Shown one piece after another: positions 53,943 to 63,861 of a stretch of 64,000 bases of DNA. The DNA is from Bartonella sp. B1099 (lineage in GTDB: Bacteria > Pseudomonadota > Alphaproteobacteria > Rhizobiales > Rhizobiaceae): NCBI RefSeq assembly GCF_944801835.1, contig NZ_CALYLN010000002.1:248001-312000 (forward strand). The letters run 5' to 3'. The stretch's first letter is position 1; each line of letters opens with the position of its first letter. The notes beneath the pieces are model-generated. The model was not told the origin of the DNA, did no database searches, and worked only from the letters and a program-made list of their open reading frames with translations. Made by a program: the position numbers and the translations under genes.

Positions 53943-56294
53943 TTAAGATGTTGCACTTTTCTTTCCTACAGTTTTTTTATTAAAATTTTTCGTTTTACTT
54001 TTCTTTGAGCCAACAGATAGATTAGAAGAGGAAATTTCTAACTGTAATCTTTCTTTTTCGCCATTTGACTTTTGTGTCAATACGTGGACAATTCCACCAT
54101 TGCGTAACTTTCCAAATAAAATTTCATCTGCTAATGGCTTTTTAATATATTCTTGTATAACACGTCCTAAGGGGCGTGCTCCCATCTGAGAATCATATCC
54201 TTTATTGGAAAGCCATAAAGTTGCAGAAGGGCTTAATTCAAAACAGATTCCCCGATCAGCTAATTGTGCTTCAAGCTGAAAAATAAATTTTTGCACGATC
54301 TGATTGATGCTTAAGTGAGATAAAGGTGCAAAAGGAATAATTGCATCTAATCGATTACGAAATTCTGGTGTAAATAACCGATTGATTGCCTCTATATCCT
54401 CACCATCACGATGGACTTTCCCAAATCCAATCGCTGATTTTGCCATATCTGAAGCACCAGCATTGGTTGTCATAATCAAAATAATATTGCGGAAATCAAT
54501 TTTCTTGCCGTTATGGTCTGTTAATCGACCATAATCCATGACCTGCAATAAAATATTAAATAACTCCGGATGAGCTTTCTCAATCTCATCGAGCAATAAG
54601 ACTGCGTGAGGCTTCTGATCAACGGCATCTGTAAGGAGACCTCCTTGATCAAACCCTATGTAGCCTGGAGGAGCACCGATTAAGCGCGCTACCGTATGGC
54701 GTTCCATATATTCTGACATATCAAAACGTAAGAGCCCAATACCTAAAGATGATGCAAGCTGTTTTGCAACTTCAGTTTTTCCAACACCTGTTGGTCCGGA
54801 AAATAAATAACTTCCTATTGGTTTATCTGGTTCGCGTAAACCTGCTCGCGCCAATTTTATGGATGACACTAAAGCGGAAATTGCCCGATCTTGCCCGTAA
54901 ACAACATGCTTGAGTTCTCTCTCAAGCTTACTCAATATCTTCTGATCATTCCGCGAAACTGTTTTGGGTGGAATCCTTGCAATTGTCGCAACGGTCGCTT
55001 CAATTTCTTTAACACCGATAGTCTTTTTGCGCTGTTTTCGTGGCAATAGCTTTTGTGCTGCACCACTTTCATCAATAATATCAATTGCTTTGTCAGGCAA
55101 TCTACGATCAACCATATAGCGTGAAGATAATTCTACGGATGCCTTCATCGCCTGATCTGTATATTTGATCTGATGAAAATCTTCAAAGTAGGGCTTCATC
55201 CCCTGCAAAATCTTAATCGCATCAGGAACAGAAGGTTCATTAATATCAATCTTCTGGAAACGGCGCTCTAAAGCACGATCCTGTTCAAAGAATTTTCGAT
55301 ATTCTCTGTAAGTTGTCGACCCAATACATCGCATAGTTCCAGAAGATAATGCAGGTTTTAAAAGATTTGCTGCATCCATATTTCCCCCTAATGTTGCCCC
55401 TGCTCCAATTAAGGTATGAATTTCATCAATAAATAAAATAGCATCTGGATATAGCTCAAACTCTTTAATAACTTGCTTTAATCGTTCTTCAAAATCACCG
55501 CGATAACGTGTACCAGCAACAAGTCCCCCCATATCAAGAGAAAATATCGTTGCATTTGATAAAACTTCAGGTACTTGCCCATCAACAATACGCTTTGCTA
55601 ATCCCTCAATGATAGCGGTTTTTCCTACTCCAGGATCACCAACCAAAAGCGGATTATTTTTTGATCTTCGACATAAAATTTGAATCATGCGTGAAATTTC
55701 TTTTTCGCGGCCAATTAATAAATCAATTTTCCCATTCCGCGCTTTACAATTAAGATCAATACAATAACCCGTTAAAGCATTCGTTACCCTTTCACCATTT
55801 TCTGAAATCTGCTGATCTAATTGCTCTTCAAGTCCTTCAAGTAACATGGATAATCCATCATCACGCGTAATACCATGTGAAATAAAACGGACAGCATCAT
55901 AGCGTGTCATTCCCATCTCTTGAAGAAAATAGGCTGCATGGCTTTCACGTTCAGAAAAAATTGCAACAAGAACATTTGCCCCTGATACTTCATCTTTTCC
56001 AGCAGATTGAGCATGTATCACCGCACGTTGGATAACACGCTGGAAAAAAGCTGTAGGCTTTGTATCCTCACCAGCTCTAATCTGTTCATCTAACTCTGAG
56101 CGAAGATAGTTGGTTAAGCGTTCGCGCAATTCCTCCACATCTACTTGGCATGCCTGAATAACGGAATTTGCATCGGCATCATCTAACAGCGCAAGGAGAA
56201 GATGCTCTAATGTTGCATATTCATGTCGCGCTTGGGTAGCAATTGTTAATGCACGATGCAAAACCTCTTCAAGACTAGGTGTAAAAGATGGCAT
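53943..56294 (-). CDS. clpA: ATP-dependent Clp protease ATP-binding subunit ClpA
   Basis: 783 residues. Clp N-domain repeats lie at residues 1-150 (LEEVLHRALTIATQARHEYATLEHLLLALL). AAA+ domain 1 has LLVGDPGVGKTAIIEGLAKRIV near 216 and ILFIDEIHTLIGAG; domain 2 has YLFSGPTGVGKTEVAKQLASSLG near 490 and AVLLLDEIEKAHPELFNILLQVMDYGRLTD. ClpA unfolds substrates for ClpP, with ClpS steering N-end-rule proteins. clpS lies just upstream with a six-base gap, the usual pair. The last 25 residues are lysine- and serine-rich (SKKSKTKNFNKKTVGKKSATS). Confidence 0.94.
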   Translation of the reverse strand: MPSFTPSLEEVLHRALTIATQARHEYATLEHLLLALLDDADANSVIQACQVDVEELRERLTNYLRSELDEQIRAGEDTKPTAFFQRVIQRAVIHAQSAGKDEVSGANVLVAIFSERESHAAYFLQEMGMTRYDAVRFISHGITRDDGLSMLLEGLEEQLDQQISENGERVTNALTGYCIDLNCKARNGKIDLLIGREKEISRMIQILCRRSKNNPLLVGDPGVGKTAIIEGLAKRIVDGQVPEVLSNATIFSLDMGGLVAGTRYRGDFEERLKQVIKEFELYPDAILFIDEIHTLIGAGATLGGNMDAANLLKPALSSGTMRCIGSTTYREYRKFFEQDRALERRFQKIDINEPSVPDAIKILQGMKPYFEDFHQIKYTDQAMKASVELSSRYMVDRRLPDKAIDIIDESGAAQKLLPRKQRKKTIGVKEIEATVATIARIPPKTVSRNDQKILSKLERELKHVVYGQDRAISALVSSIKLARAGLREPDKPIGSYLFSGPTGVGKTEVAKQLASSLGIGLLRFDMSEYMERHTVARLIGAPPGYIGFDQGGLLTDAVDQKPHAVLLLDEIEKAHPELFNILLQVMDYGRLTDHNGKKIDFRNIILIMTTNAGASDMAKSAIGFGKVHRDGEDIEAINRLFTPEFRNRLDAIIPFAPLSHLSINQIVQKFIFQLEAQLADRGICFELSPSATLWLSNKGYDSQMGARPLGRVIQEYIKKPLADEILFGKLRNGGIVHVLTQKSNGEKERLQLEISSSNLSVGSKKSKTKNFNKKTVGKKSATS

Positions 56295-56300
56295 AATTCC

Positions 56301-56696
56301 TCACTTCCATTCCATTACACATTGTAACGGATGTTCATTTTGACGTGCACACTCTCTCACTTGTACAATTTTCATTTCAGCAACTTCATAAGTATAAGTT
56401 CCGCATTCGCCTATCCCATTGTGATGAACATTTAACATAATCCGCGTTGCCTCTTCGAAACTTTTTTTAAAAAAGTTCTTCAAAACGAAAACAACAAAAT
56501 CCATAGGTGTGTAATCATCATTCAGTAAAAGAACGCGATATAATTTAGGTTTTTGCGGTTTCACCCTAGCCTTAGGTATTATAACCGCACTATGCCTACC
56601 TTCATCCCAATTCTTGCCTTTTTCATTATGCATAATATGGAATTTTTCATTATACATAATATGAGGTGTAGAGTTTATTATGAGTGTTTGTCCCAT
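56301..56696 (-). CDS. clpS: ClpS adaptor of ClpAP
   Basis: The core is [64 protein letters not shown], the N-end-rule binding fold of ClpS, ending [15 protein letters not shown]. ClpS delivers destabilising N-terminal residues to ClpA. The start is uncertain: the ATG at 56696 (MGQTL) has GGAAA eight bases upstream, while the ATG at 56633 (MHNEKG) begins nearer the usual family start. The extra N-terminus contains a 24-base tandem repeat. The gene lies just before clpA. Confidence 0.88.
   Translation of the reverse strand: MGQTLIINSTPHIMYNEKFHIMHNEKGKNWDEGRHSAVIIPKARVKPQKPKLYRVLLLNDDYTPMDFVVFVLKNFFKKSFEEATRIMLNVHHNGIGECGTYTYEVAEMKIVQVRECARQNEHPLQCVMEWK
56616..56663 (-). repeat. Tandem 24-base repeat in the ClpS N-terminal region
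   Basis: Two copies (56616-56639 and 56640-56663) of a unit differing at four positions, read on the minus strand as HIMYNEKF and HIMHNEKG. The repeats are in frame, so copy number could vary without breaking clpS. Confidence 0.7.
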
Positions 56697-56928
56697 TATC
56701 ATTTTCCATAGAGCAAATTTCTTATTAATTTTAAATTCTTTCAAAACTATTGCAATAGATCTTTCGCATAAGAAAAGACTTTCCTCCTATGGTTAGATTG
56801 AAGTCACTCATAAAATAACTTCTGTAAACAAATTAGTAATACCATTCGTCTAAACTGCATCAGCATATTACAAAAAAGGAAGCTTTATAGAATTTTTTCA
56901 GAGTAAATGGAGAAATAGGATACTGCAA

Positions 56929-58278
56929 GTGTATATTAATGATAAAAAAATTATGCGCTGCTATAAAAAGATAGCAATTTCTTTCGTTATGTTAGCTTTT
57001 TCTTGCTGTTGGGCATCAGCGACACCCCAAGGAGCCTATCCTGATAAGTATGCGGCTATTGTTATAGATGCAACGACCGGAAAAACTCTCTTTCAAGCTA
57101 ACGCCACACTGAAACGTTATCCTGCTTCTTTAACAAAAATGATGACATTGTACCTCCTGTTTGAATCTATGCAGATGGGTCGTGTGACACCCAATACTCC
57201 AATTCCTGTTTCGCATTATGCAGCAATGCGCCCACCAACAAAAATTGGATTTAAAGCAGGCCAAACAATTTCTGCAGAAGCCGCTGCTAAAGCACTCATT
57301 ACAAGATCTGCAAATGATGTTGCTACAGCCATCGCAGAATATCTTGGAGGGAGTGAAAAAAAATTCGCTCGAATGATGACAGCAAAAGCGCGTAAACTTG
57401 GCATGAAACATACACATTTTGCCAATGCTTCAGGACTTCCGGATGTGCATAATTATTCTACGGCACGAGATATTGCCACTTTATCATTAGCTCTCCGTAA
57501 GCATTTTCCAAAACAATATAAATTATTCAAAACAAAAAGTTTTAATTTCCGTGGACATACGATTAACAGCCACAATAAACTCGTGAAAATAATGAAAGGT
57601 GTCGATGGAATTAAAACAGGATACACACAAATGTCAGGTTCTAATTTAGCAACTTCGATGCGTCTTGAGGGGCGCTCTATCGTTGCTGTTGTTATGGGGG
57701 GTAAATCATCTACTGCACGTGACGAGCACATGGCTAGCTTATTGAATCAATATTTGCCCAAAGCAAGTCAAATGAAAAGTGGGGAACGTTTAATGGCTTC
57801 TGTACACTATCACTTACCCACTGGCGCAAAGACTCCTATACCGACCATTAAAGCTGATTCAAGTAATTTTGATGATGAAATTCCAACTATGTTGACAGCC
57901 TTTGCAGAACAACCTAAAAACTCCAATGTTGCGATAACGGCTGTAAATAGGGTCATTGTACCAATACCTAACCCTCAAAAAGCTATACCGGTTGAGACTC
58001 ATAAAGTTGTAAGCGCTTCTTTGTCCACAAATGCCGGATGGGCTATCCAAATTGGTTCTCTTCCTAGTAAAGAACAAGCAAACACTCTGCTTTTAAAAGC
58101 AAAAGATACAGCTTTTTCTACTTTAAAGAACGCCTCTTCACATATGCAACTGTTTGAAAAAAATGGGCAGCGTTATTACCGAGCCCGATTTACAGGATTT
58201 CAATCAAAAAAAGCAGCATTTGATGCTTGTTCTACATTAAAGAAAGCAAATTTTAACTGCTATACTGTAGCCTACTAA
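56929..58278 (+). CDS. D-alanyl-D-alanine carboxypeptidase with SPOR domain
   Basis: 449 residues from a GTG with AGGA eight bases upstream. An N-terminal signal segment (AISFVMLAFSCCWASA) leads to the S11 peptidase core: PASLTKMMTLYLLFE near 65 (SxxK), TRSANDVATAIAEYLGG near 125 (SxN) and VDGIKTGYTQMSGSNLATSM near 225 (KTG). A proline-rich linker follows and a C-terminal SPOR domain spans about residues 370-449 (GWAIQIGSLPSKEQANTLLLKAK, YRARFTGFQSKKAAFDACSTLKKA), which targets septal glycan. It trims peptidoglycan pentapeptides in the periplasm (DacF-like). Confidence 0.93.
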   Translation: MYINDKKIMRCYKKIAISFVMLAFSCCWASATPQGAYPDKYAAIVIDATTGKTLFQANATLKRYPASLTKMMTLYLLFESMQMGRVTPNTPIPVSHYAAMRPPTKIGFKAGQTISAEAAAKALITRSANDVATAIAEYLGGSEKKFARMMTAKARKLGMKHTHFANASGLPDVHNYSTARDIATLSLALRKHFPKQYKLFKTKSFNFRGHTINSHNKLVKIMKGVDGIKTGYTQMSGSNLATSMRLEGRSIVAVVMGGKSSTARDEHMASLLNQYLPKASQMKSGERLMASVHYHLPTGAKTPIPTIKADSSNFDDEIPTMLTAFAEQPKNSNVAITAVNRVIVPIPNPQKAIPVETHKVVSASLSTNAGWAIQIGSLPSKEQANTLLLKAKDTAFSTLKNASSHMQLFEKNGQRYYRARFTGFQSKKAAFDACSTLKKANFNCYTVAY

Positions 58279-58310
58279 AAGTTTTTGAATTCTGCGTTAA
58301 GGATAGTATT

Positions 58311-58589
58311 ATGACAGATAATGCTTTTGCTTCATTTCATGAAAAAGAAAAATTATTGAAGCAATCATCTCTTCTTTCATTGCGTTCTCTTCATGATGCT
58401 GCAGAAAAACTTACTGGTTTAAAATATAATTCAACTGCATTAGATACACAATCCCTTGTTAATCTTCTCATTTGCCAAACAATGCGCAATCGTCGTCTCA
58501 TGATGCCTCCTGTACGCATTCATTTGCGTGTTGCGAGTCAAACTGGTACTGTGCCTATTAAAATCCATCTAGGAGCAACAAATATTTAA
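58311..58589 (+). CDS. Hypothetical protein, 92 aa
   Basis: The gene lies 33 bases after the carboxypeptidase stop with AAGGA before the ATG, so it may share its transcript. The protein is mostly helical in the first half (FHEKEKLLKQSSLLSLRSLHDAAEKL). A basic segment follows in the second half (MRNRRLMMPPVRIHLRVASQTGTVPIKIHLG). No signal peptide and no family recognised. Real coding is supported by the ribosome-binding site and position only. Confidence 0.5.
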   Translation: MTDNAFASFHEKEKLLKQSSLLSLRSLHDAAEKLTGLKYNSTALDTQSLVNLLICQTMRNRRLMMPPVRIHLRVASQTGTVPIKIHLGATNI

Positions 58590-58904
58590 CTCTACAAATC
58601 TTTTCTAAAAGAATTATTTTATTATTGCACCATTATCTATAGTCTTAGAAAATCCTTTGATAGACATACTTCTTTCTTAAGTCGTGGGAATTATGTTGAT
58701 GGCTTTTTCAATTATCCAATATCTTCAAGATTCCAATCAAACTATTTTTCAAGGACACAAAGAATACCAAATATTTTTCCACTTTTTGATTTAATAGCAA
58801 AAATTGTCCTTGAAATCTTTCTTAAAAAAATAAACCCTACATGGGATGAAAGCTTATCATTTTAGAGGTTATCGTAAAAGTATAAAAAATTCCTCTTAAT
58901 GATG
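58590..58904. other. Intergenic region with one inverted repeat
   Basis: About 315 AT-rich bases with no gene. TTTCAAGGACA (58747-58757) and TGTCCTTGAAA (58805-58815) form an 11-base inverted repeat around a 47-base spacer. It may be an element end or a binding site; nothing else is visible. Confidence 0.4.
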
Positions 58905-59805
58905 ATTTCCTCTACAACAGACACGCTGTAAAAAATAATCTAAGCCCTTTTAATTTTATTTCTTTCAACAAACAAAGCAAATTTAAAAATACAAAGACTA
59001 TCGATAAAAAACGTAAAAGAAATTATCAGATTAAATATCATGATACAATTTCCATAAGATTTTAATTTATAATGATAATTTATTTTTTTATATACTTTGA
59101 TATAGCAGCAAGTGAAATAGGACAATGAGATGAAAAAATTAAATTACTTTTAGAGATGTAACAGGCTTTTTAATTATTTTCATGCTTCTAATGATAAAGA
59201 TATACGAAATTCTTCTTTAGCATCTCATTAACCTTTTACACCTTCAGCAGGGATTATCCATAAATCATCTTCAATCTAATTATCACAACTATAACGCAAT
59301 GGATATGTAAGAATAAATATACGCAAAATCAAATGTGTTATGTGTTGTTTTGCAAAGTCTTTTTATAAAAAGCAGGCTTTTCTTTTCAATCCATTGCTGG
59401 TAAATTTTTTGTTTTATAGAGTTGTTTTCCTAAGAGAGCCTGTACTTTTTCTATTGCCTGTAAATCAATATCCAAATCCCAAGCAATCGCATGTTTAAGA
59501 CAAATATTCAAGCGATTTAGTGTTTTTTTTATTGCAGCTTTTATATGCCAGATGGAAAAAGGGGTACTGCGTATCCTCTGTTGGGTAATCTCTAAAACAG
59601 GCAGAAAACTTAATTTTGGAAAAATATGAAATTTTAAAAAGGTAAAAACTAATCCTCACCCTCGCCATCAACTTTTAATTAAGCTTTACAACTTTCAAAA
59701 GTACCTAAAGCGAGTCCTTTAAATAATGAAGATTACGCACTATCTCACGCTTTTGTTTATCACATTCTTTAATGGTATCACAATCTTCATGTAAAACAAA
59801 CTCAC
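58905..59805 (-). pseudogene. Decayed P4-type integrase gene
   Basis: The minus strand aligns, with stops and frameshifts, to the intact integrase at 60016-61182. The 5' end shows HEDCDTIKECDKQKREIVRNLHYLKD against HEGRDPIKERDKQKREAINNLHYLKD. The middle shows CLKHAIAWDLDIDLQAIEKVQALLGKQLYKTKNLPAMDW against CLKHAAALGLDVDLQATEKARALLGKQRHKTQNFPAMHW. Weak matches continue past the IEDD...IPAE segment to the last 30 codons near 58905. The first 75 or so residues are missing. It faces away from the intact gene, so two related elements appear to have been inserted back to back and one has decayed. Confidence 0.75.
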
Positions 59806-60015
59806 GAATGAGCAATACGACAATCTTCTATTACCTGCAGACAATGCTTTGATTTATAATGATAATTCACTGTTTTGCATATTGAATGAGAGTCCCGAAT
59901 ACCGTAAGATTCTCTCATTTCAAATCTGTTTATCTTGAATCAATCAAAACCACTCATTTGCACATAACAAGCGGGATGAGTGTGTGGATCAAATTTGTAT
60001 AAGAAAGGAGTAAAA

Positions 60016-61182
60016 ATGGTCCTTATGAATCGTCTTAATGCAAGGTCTGTTGCAACATTGGGGGCTGGCAAATATAACGATGGTGCCGGCTTGTTACTCC
60101 ACAAACGTAAAAATGGTGGTGCTCAATGGATTTATCGTTATACCCTTCACGGGCGCCGTCGCGAAATGGGCTTGGGAGCGTTGCGAGATGTTTCTTTAAA
60201 ACAAGCCCGTGAAATTGTAAACCAATGGCGTTCTGTTTTGCATGAAGGTCGTGACCCCATTAAAGAACGCGATAAACAAAAGCGTGAGGCAATAAACAAT
60301 CTTCATTATTTAAAAGATATTGCTTTAGACGCTTTTGAAAGTCGTAAAGCTGAATTAAAAGGGGATGGGAAAAATGGACATTGGTTTTTACCATTACGCC
60401 TTCATATTCTGCCTAAATTAGGCTGTCTGCCGGTTTCTGAGATTACACAAACAGAGATACGCAATACCCTCGCTCCCATTTGGCATACAAAAACTGGAGC
60501 TGCTCGGACAGCATTAATACGTCTCAAACTTTGTCTCAAACATGCGGCTGCATTAGGTTTGGATGTTGATTTACAAGCAACAGAAAAAGCACGTGCGCTC
60601 TTAGGAAAACAACGTCATAAAACGCAAAATTTTCCAGCTATGCATTGGAGAGATGTGCCGGCTTTTTATAAAACACTTTGTCAAAAAGCAGCTATAACAC
60701 AACTGGCTTTGCGTTTGCTTATACTTACAGGCGTTCGTACCAATTCCTTGCGTCATATTCGTGAAGATCAAATTGAAGATGATGTCTGGACTATCCCTGC
60801 TGAAAACATGAAAGGAAAACGTGATGCTACAACAGAATTTCGCGTGCCCTTATCTTCAGAAGCACTAAAAGTGATTGAACAAGCCCGTTGTATATCCAAA
60901 AGTAAGTTCATTCTGTCTTTTTCCGGTCGTGCTCCCCTTGCTGCAAATCGTATGGCTCAATATATGAGAGACAATAAACTTGATGCCTGCCCCCATGGTT
61001 TTCGCTCTAGTTTACGCGATTGGCTTGCTGAAACAACCGATGCCCCCTATGAGGTCGCTGAAACCATTCTAAGTCATACAGTTGGGGGTAAAGTAGAGCG
61101 TGCCTATCGTCGTACAGACTATTTAGAACAGCGTCGTGTCTATATGGATAAATGGGCGGCTTATGTCACCGGTCAATCTTAA
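60016..61182 (+). CDS. int: P4-family tyrosine integrase
   Basis: About 388 residues from the ATG at 60016, with AAAGGAGT upstream. The N-terminus (LNARSVATLGAGKYNDGAGLLLHKRKNGGAQWIYRYTLHGRRREMGLGAL) is the DUF4102 arm-binding domain of P4-type integrases. Catalytic residues lie in LILTGVRTNSLRHI (Arg), PHGFRSSLRDWLAE (His-x-x-Arg) and the VAETILSHTVGGKVERAYRRTDYLEQRR block (His and the Tyr nucleophile). It would insert an island at a tRNA-type site. The adjacent AlpA-like gene is its usual regulator partner. Its cargo appears lost or lies beyond the window. Confidence 0.92.
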   Translation: MVLMNRLNARSVATLGAGKYNDGAGLLLHKRKNGGAQWIYRYTLHGRRREMGLGALRDVSLKQAREIVNQWRSVLHEGRDPIKERDKQKREAINNLHYLKDIALDAFESRKAELKGDGKNGHWFLPLRLHILPKLGCLPVSEITQTEIRNTLAPIWHTKTGAARTALIRLKLCLKHAAALGLDVDLQATEKARALLGKQRHKTQNFPAMHWRDVPAFYKTLCQKAAITQLALRLLILTGVRTNSLRHIREDQIEDDVWTIPAENMKGKRDATTEFRVPLSSEALKVIEQARCISKSKFILSFSGRAPLAANRMAQYMRDNKLDACPHGFRSSLRDWLAETTDAPYEVAETILSHTVGGKVERAYRRTDYLEQRRVYMDKWAAYVTGQS

Positions 61183-61394
61183 GATATGGGGTGTAATACC
61201 CCATAATCTGTGGATAACTTTATCTCTTTGTTTTCTCATTCTTTATCAATAAGATTCATAAATTATCACATCAGAAAATATATGATAAAATACTGTTTTC
61301 TATAGATTAAATACCTTTCATATGATGCAAAAATATGGTTAATAAATGCTTATGATTTGTTCTCATTTTTTATAATATTTGAAAGGATTTTACT

Positions 61395-61595
61395 ATGATA
61401 GAAAATGATATTCTTTTAACAGACCGTGAAAGTGCAAAACTGCTTCATATGAGTGTCTCAACTTTCCGCCGTCATGTGACCAATGGCTCTTTACCAAAAC
61501 CTTTAAAATTTGGTTTTTTATCCCGTTGGTTACAATCGGATCTTTTGAATGTTATAGAACAAGCAAAACAGCAACGTCAAAGTGATGCGGCATAA
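61395..61595 (+). CDS. AlpA-like helix-turn-helix regulator
   Basis: A 66-residue protein: ENDILLTDRESAKLLHMSVSTFRRHVTNGSLPKPLKFG. This is the MerR-like winged helix of AlpA/excisionase proteins, which activate excision of P4-type elements. GAAAGGA precedes the ATG. The terminator at 61601-61629 closes the unit. The preceding integrase ends 212 bases before, so this may be its controller or directionality factor. Confidence 0.85.
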   Translation: MIENDILLTDRESAKLLHMSVSTFRRHVTNGSLPKPLKFGFLSRWLQSDLLNVIEQAKQQRQSDAA

Positions 61596-61600
61596 AAAAA

Positions 61601-61629
61601 CCTTGTCACATAAGGATGGACAAGGCTTT
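61601..61629 (+). terminator. Rho-independent terminator after the AlpA-like gene
   Basis: CCTTGTC (61601-61607) and GACAAGG (61619-61625) form a seven-base stem. The plus strand continues CTTTT and is preceded by AAAAAA. It begins five bases after the stop. Confidence 0.8.
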
Positions 61630-61808
61630 TCATTTTCATACGAAGTTATTGGATTTTTTTACAAGAAGTGCAAATATCCTCCTGTAACGTATGCATTCCT
61701 TAGGTCATATTGCTTCCACACACAGTGTTAGATGGTTGATTGAAGGAACAATCCCGCATGAGTATGGGAATACATCAATGTGGGGATTGTTTCCATCAAC
61801 AGTAAAAT

Positions 61809-62221
61809 TTAAGGATAGCATTCATATTGTTCTGGATGTTTTTTACAAAACGGGCTGTTTAAGCGCCTCTTGACACTTCTCTGGGGTATGACAGCACCAG
61901 GATGACAAATCGGCAAGTTTTCGGCTTTATGATTTCCACACCATCCCCCCCGACATCATATTTATAGCGAAACCCTGATTGAAGCATACAAGCATCAATG
62001 GTTGCCATTTGATTTAAACTGAGGTTTCTATTTTCTGAATCCTAATCAATAAGGCTCGGCATATCACATTCTAAGAGGGCTTTTCCTATCTCAGTAAAGT
62101 TTGCACCTGGCTTCAACCACCCGTATACTTCTCCTGGAGGAAGTTTATCGATATTTGATATGTCACATCCAGTGATACTTAACAGAATAAGCACACTCAA
62201 TAATTTAAACAATGTATTCAT
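61809..62221 (-). pseudogene. Small lipoprotein gene, interrupted copy
   Basis: The ATG at 62221 follows GGAG with a seven-base gap. The protein starts MNTLFKLLSVLILLSITGCDIS, a signal peptide with a lipobox (SITGC). It continues to KPGANFTEIGKALLECDMPSLID, then a TAG (at 62041-62039). Beyond it the frame continues as SENRNLSLNQMATIDACMLQSGF. After a run of seven G a shift restores WCGNHKAENLPICHPGAVIPQRSV and NSPFCKKHPEQYECYP. A fragment with the same C-terminus lies at 63849-64000. The family may be an immunity protein for the FhaB/CdiA tail upstream, but this is inference. Confidence 0.65.
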
Positions 62222-63861
62222 TTTTTTTCTCCATAAAAAACCTAAACCTAAATTATCTAAAATCGCATGAGGTACATAAATTGTTGCATTATGATGTTTT
62301 CCATAAGCATCTTGACATTTTTTCCCTGCATCACCATAGCAATTATGTGTGCTAGGGTTAAAGCCACGTATCGCTCCCCATTCCTCTCTCATTGGAATTG
62401 CTGGTGGAAATAATAGATAGGGGAACTTCAAGGGTACCTTAAAGCTGTAGGCCAATTGTCACCAATTCCTGTCCCAATAGGATCAGGTATATGGCTTTGT
62501 AAGTAAACATGATCTTTTTTACCATCGCTTACATAATAGTGTGCATTCGCTATCGATTGAGCATGATCCGTGGGTCCATAAAGATAGATCTGTTTTTTCT
62601 GCTATACCGTGGATGCCACGCTTTTCAAAGTCACGTAGTCCATTGCCTACTGTTAAGCTACCACGACTATGCGCACTCACAATAGCCCCATCATTACCAT
62701 AACGAGAGATAAAGTCTTGGAACTTCTTGGTTGAATTGCTCAATGCCCAAGTATTACCTTCAAGAAACTTTTGATAAAATGCTATCCCAAACTCTACCAG
62801 CACATCTTTAGATTGTGGAAAATATGTAAAATAAAGGTGACCATTGTTATTAACAGCCATTTGGACAGCATTAGCCGCTGCATCATCCGGTGAATAAAAA
62901 ATGCCATTGTAAAGCATATAAACATTGCCATCAGAGCCTTTTTGTAAATGATTTTCTTCTTCTGGTTTTAAATAGTGATACAGAGTAATATTTTTTCCAT
63001 CATTGCCTTTGATATACTCTCCATTGTCATTAGTTAAATAGAGAACATTGCCATTTTCATCGTGCGCAACCTCAGCCATTGGGTGAACAACACGAAGTGT
63101 CATTTTACGTACTTCATCCCAATATCCCAATCCTTCATCGGATAAATCATTGATCATGTCTAAGCGATTATGCACTGCTCCCTCAAGCGATGTGGCGTCT
63201 ATCGGTGCAACAGCCTGGTAGGCTGCTGCGGTATTGCGGTTGAGAGAGTCAATGATTTTCCAGCATCTTGCCCCATCGCTCTCTGGCTGCTTTTACCCGT
63301 TAGGATGATGGTGCCATCACTGATGGCAGATTTTGTTTCCCCTTCTACGCTATCCTTGGCTTTTCCGTGATTTAAAACATTCTTGGTAATGTTCTTTATC
63401 GTGTCATTTCCAGAAAGGCTAAAACCATAGCTGCTAGCTTGAGCATGGGCACTGTTGGTGATATCACTGGTGCTGATGTTTCCGGTGGCCAGACTATTTT
63501 TATCCGCTGAGGCACTGCTGGCAATAATGCCGCCGTTCATGGTTGTTTGATTTTTAACGTTAATCTCAAAGTCGCCATCACTCGCTTTAATGTCTGATTG
63601 TTCCACAACATTGTGATAATCACTAGAGGTTTTATCCTTTGTTAAAGGCAATATTGGTTGAGGCTACATCCTCTTTTTTTCCACCATTAAAACCAATAGA
63701 AAAAGAGTTTTGCTTGCTGGAGCTTTTTCCCGTATCGCTCTGGCTGGTAATGATGAGAGCACCATCAACATCCATATCCACCGAGAACCACTCGTTCCAT
63801 AGGTGCAACCAACATTCGTTGAAATGCTTTGCGAATGATTTTGCGCTGTTAAGGTTGGCAT
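62222..63861 (-). pseudogene. Frameshifted FhaB/CdiA-like C-terminal region
   Basis: Translation across frames gives one coherent protein: LTAQNHSQSISTNVG, VDMDVDGALIITSQSDTG, DIKASDGDFEINVKNQTTMNGGIIASSASADKNSL (haemagglutinin repeat), AGKIIDSLNRNTAAAYQAV, then NDLSDEGLGYWDEVRKMTL, SAHSRGSLTVGNGLRDFEKRG, IYLYGPTDHAQSIANAHYYVSDGKK and HNCYGDAGKKCQDAYG. At least five frame changes occur, near 63785, 63645, 63250, 62595 (an A run) and 62440. AHSRG resembles a serine-hydrolase nucleophile elbow. The tail reads into the lipoprotein gene without a stop. Such exoproteins mediate adhesion or contact-dependent inhibition; this copy is dead. Confidence 0.75.

Noticed and set aside
61691..61873. 60-residue plus-strand open frame after the AlpA terminator
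   Set aside because: It overlaps the 3' end of the lipoprotein pseudogene on the other strand and has no support as a gene.
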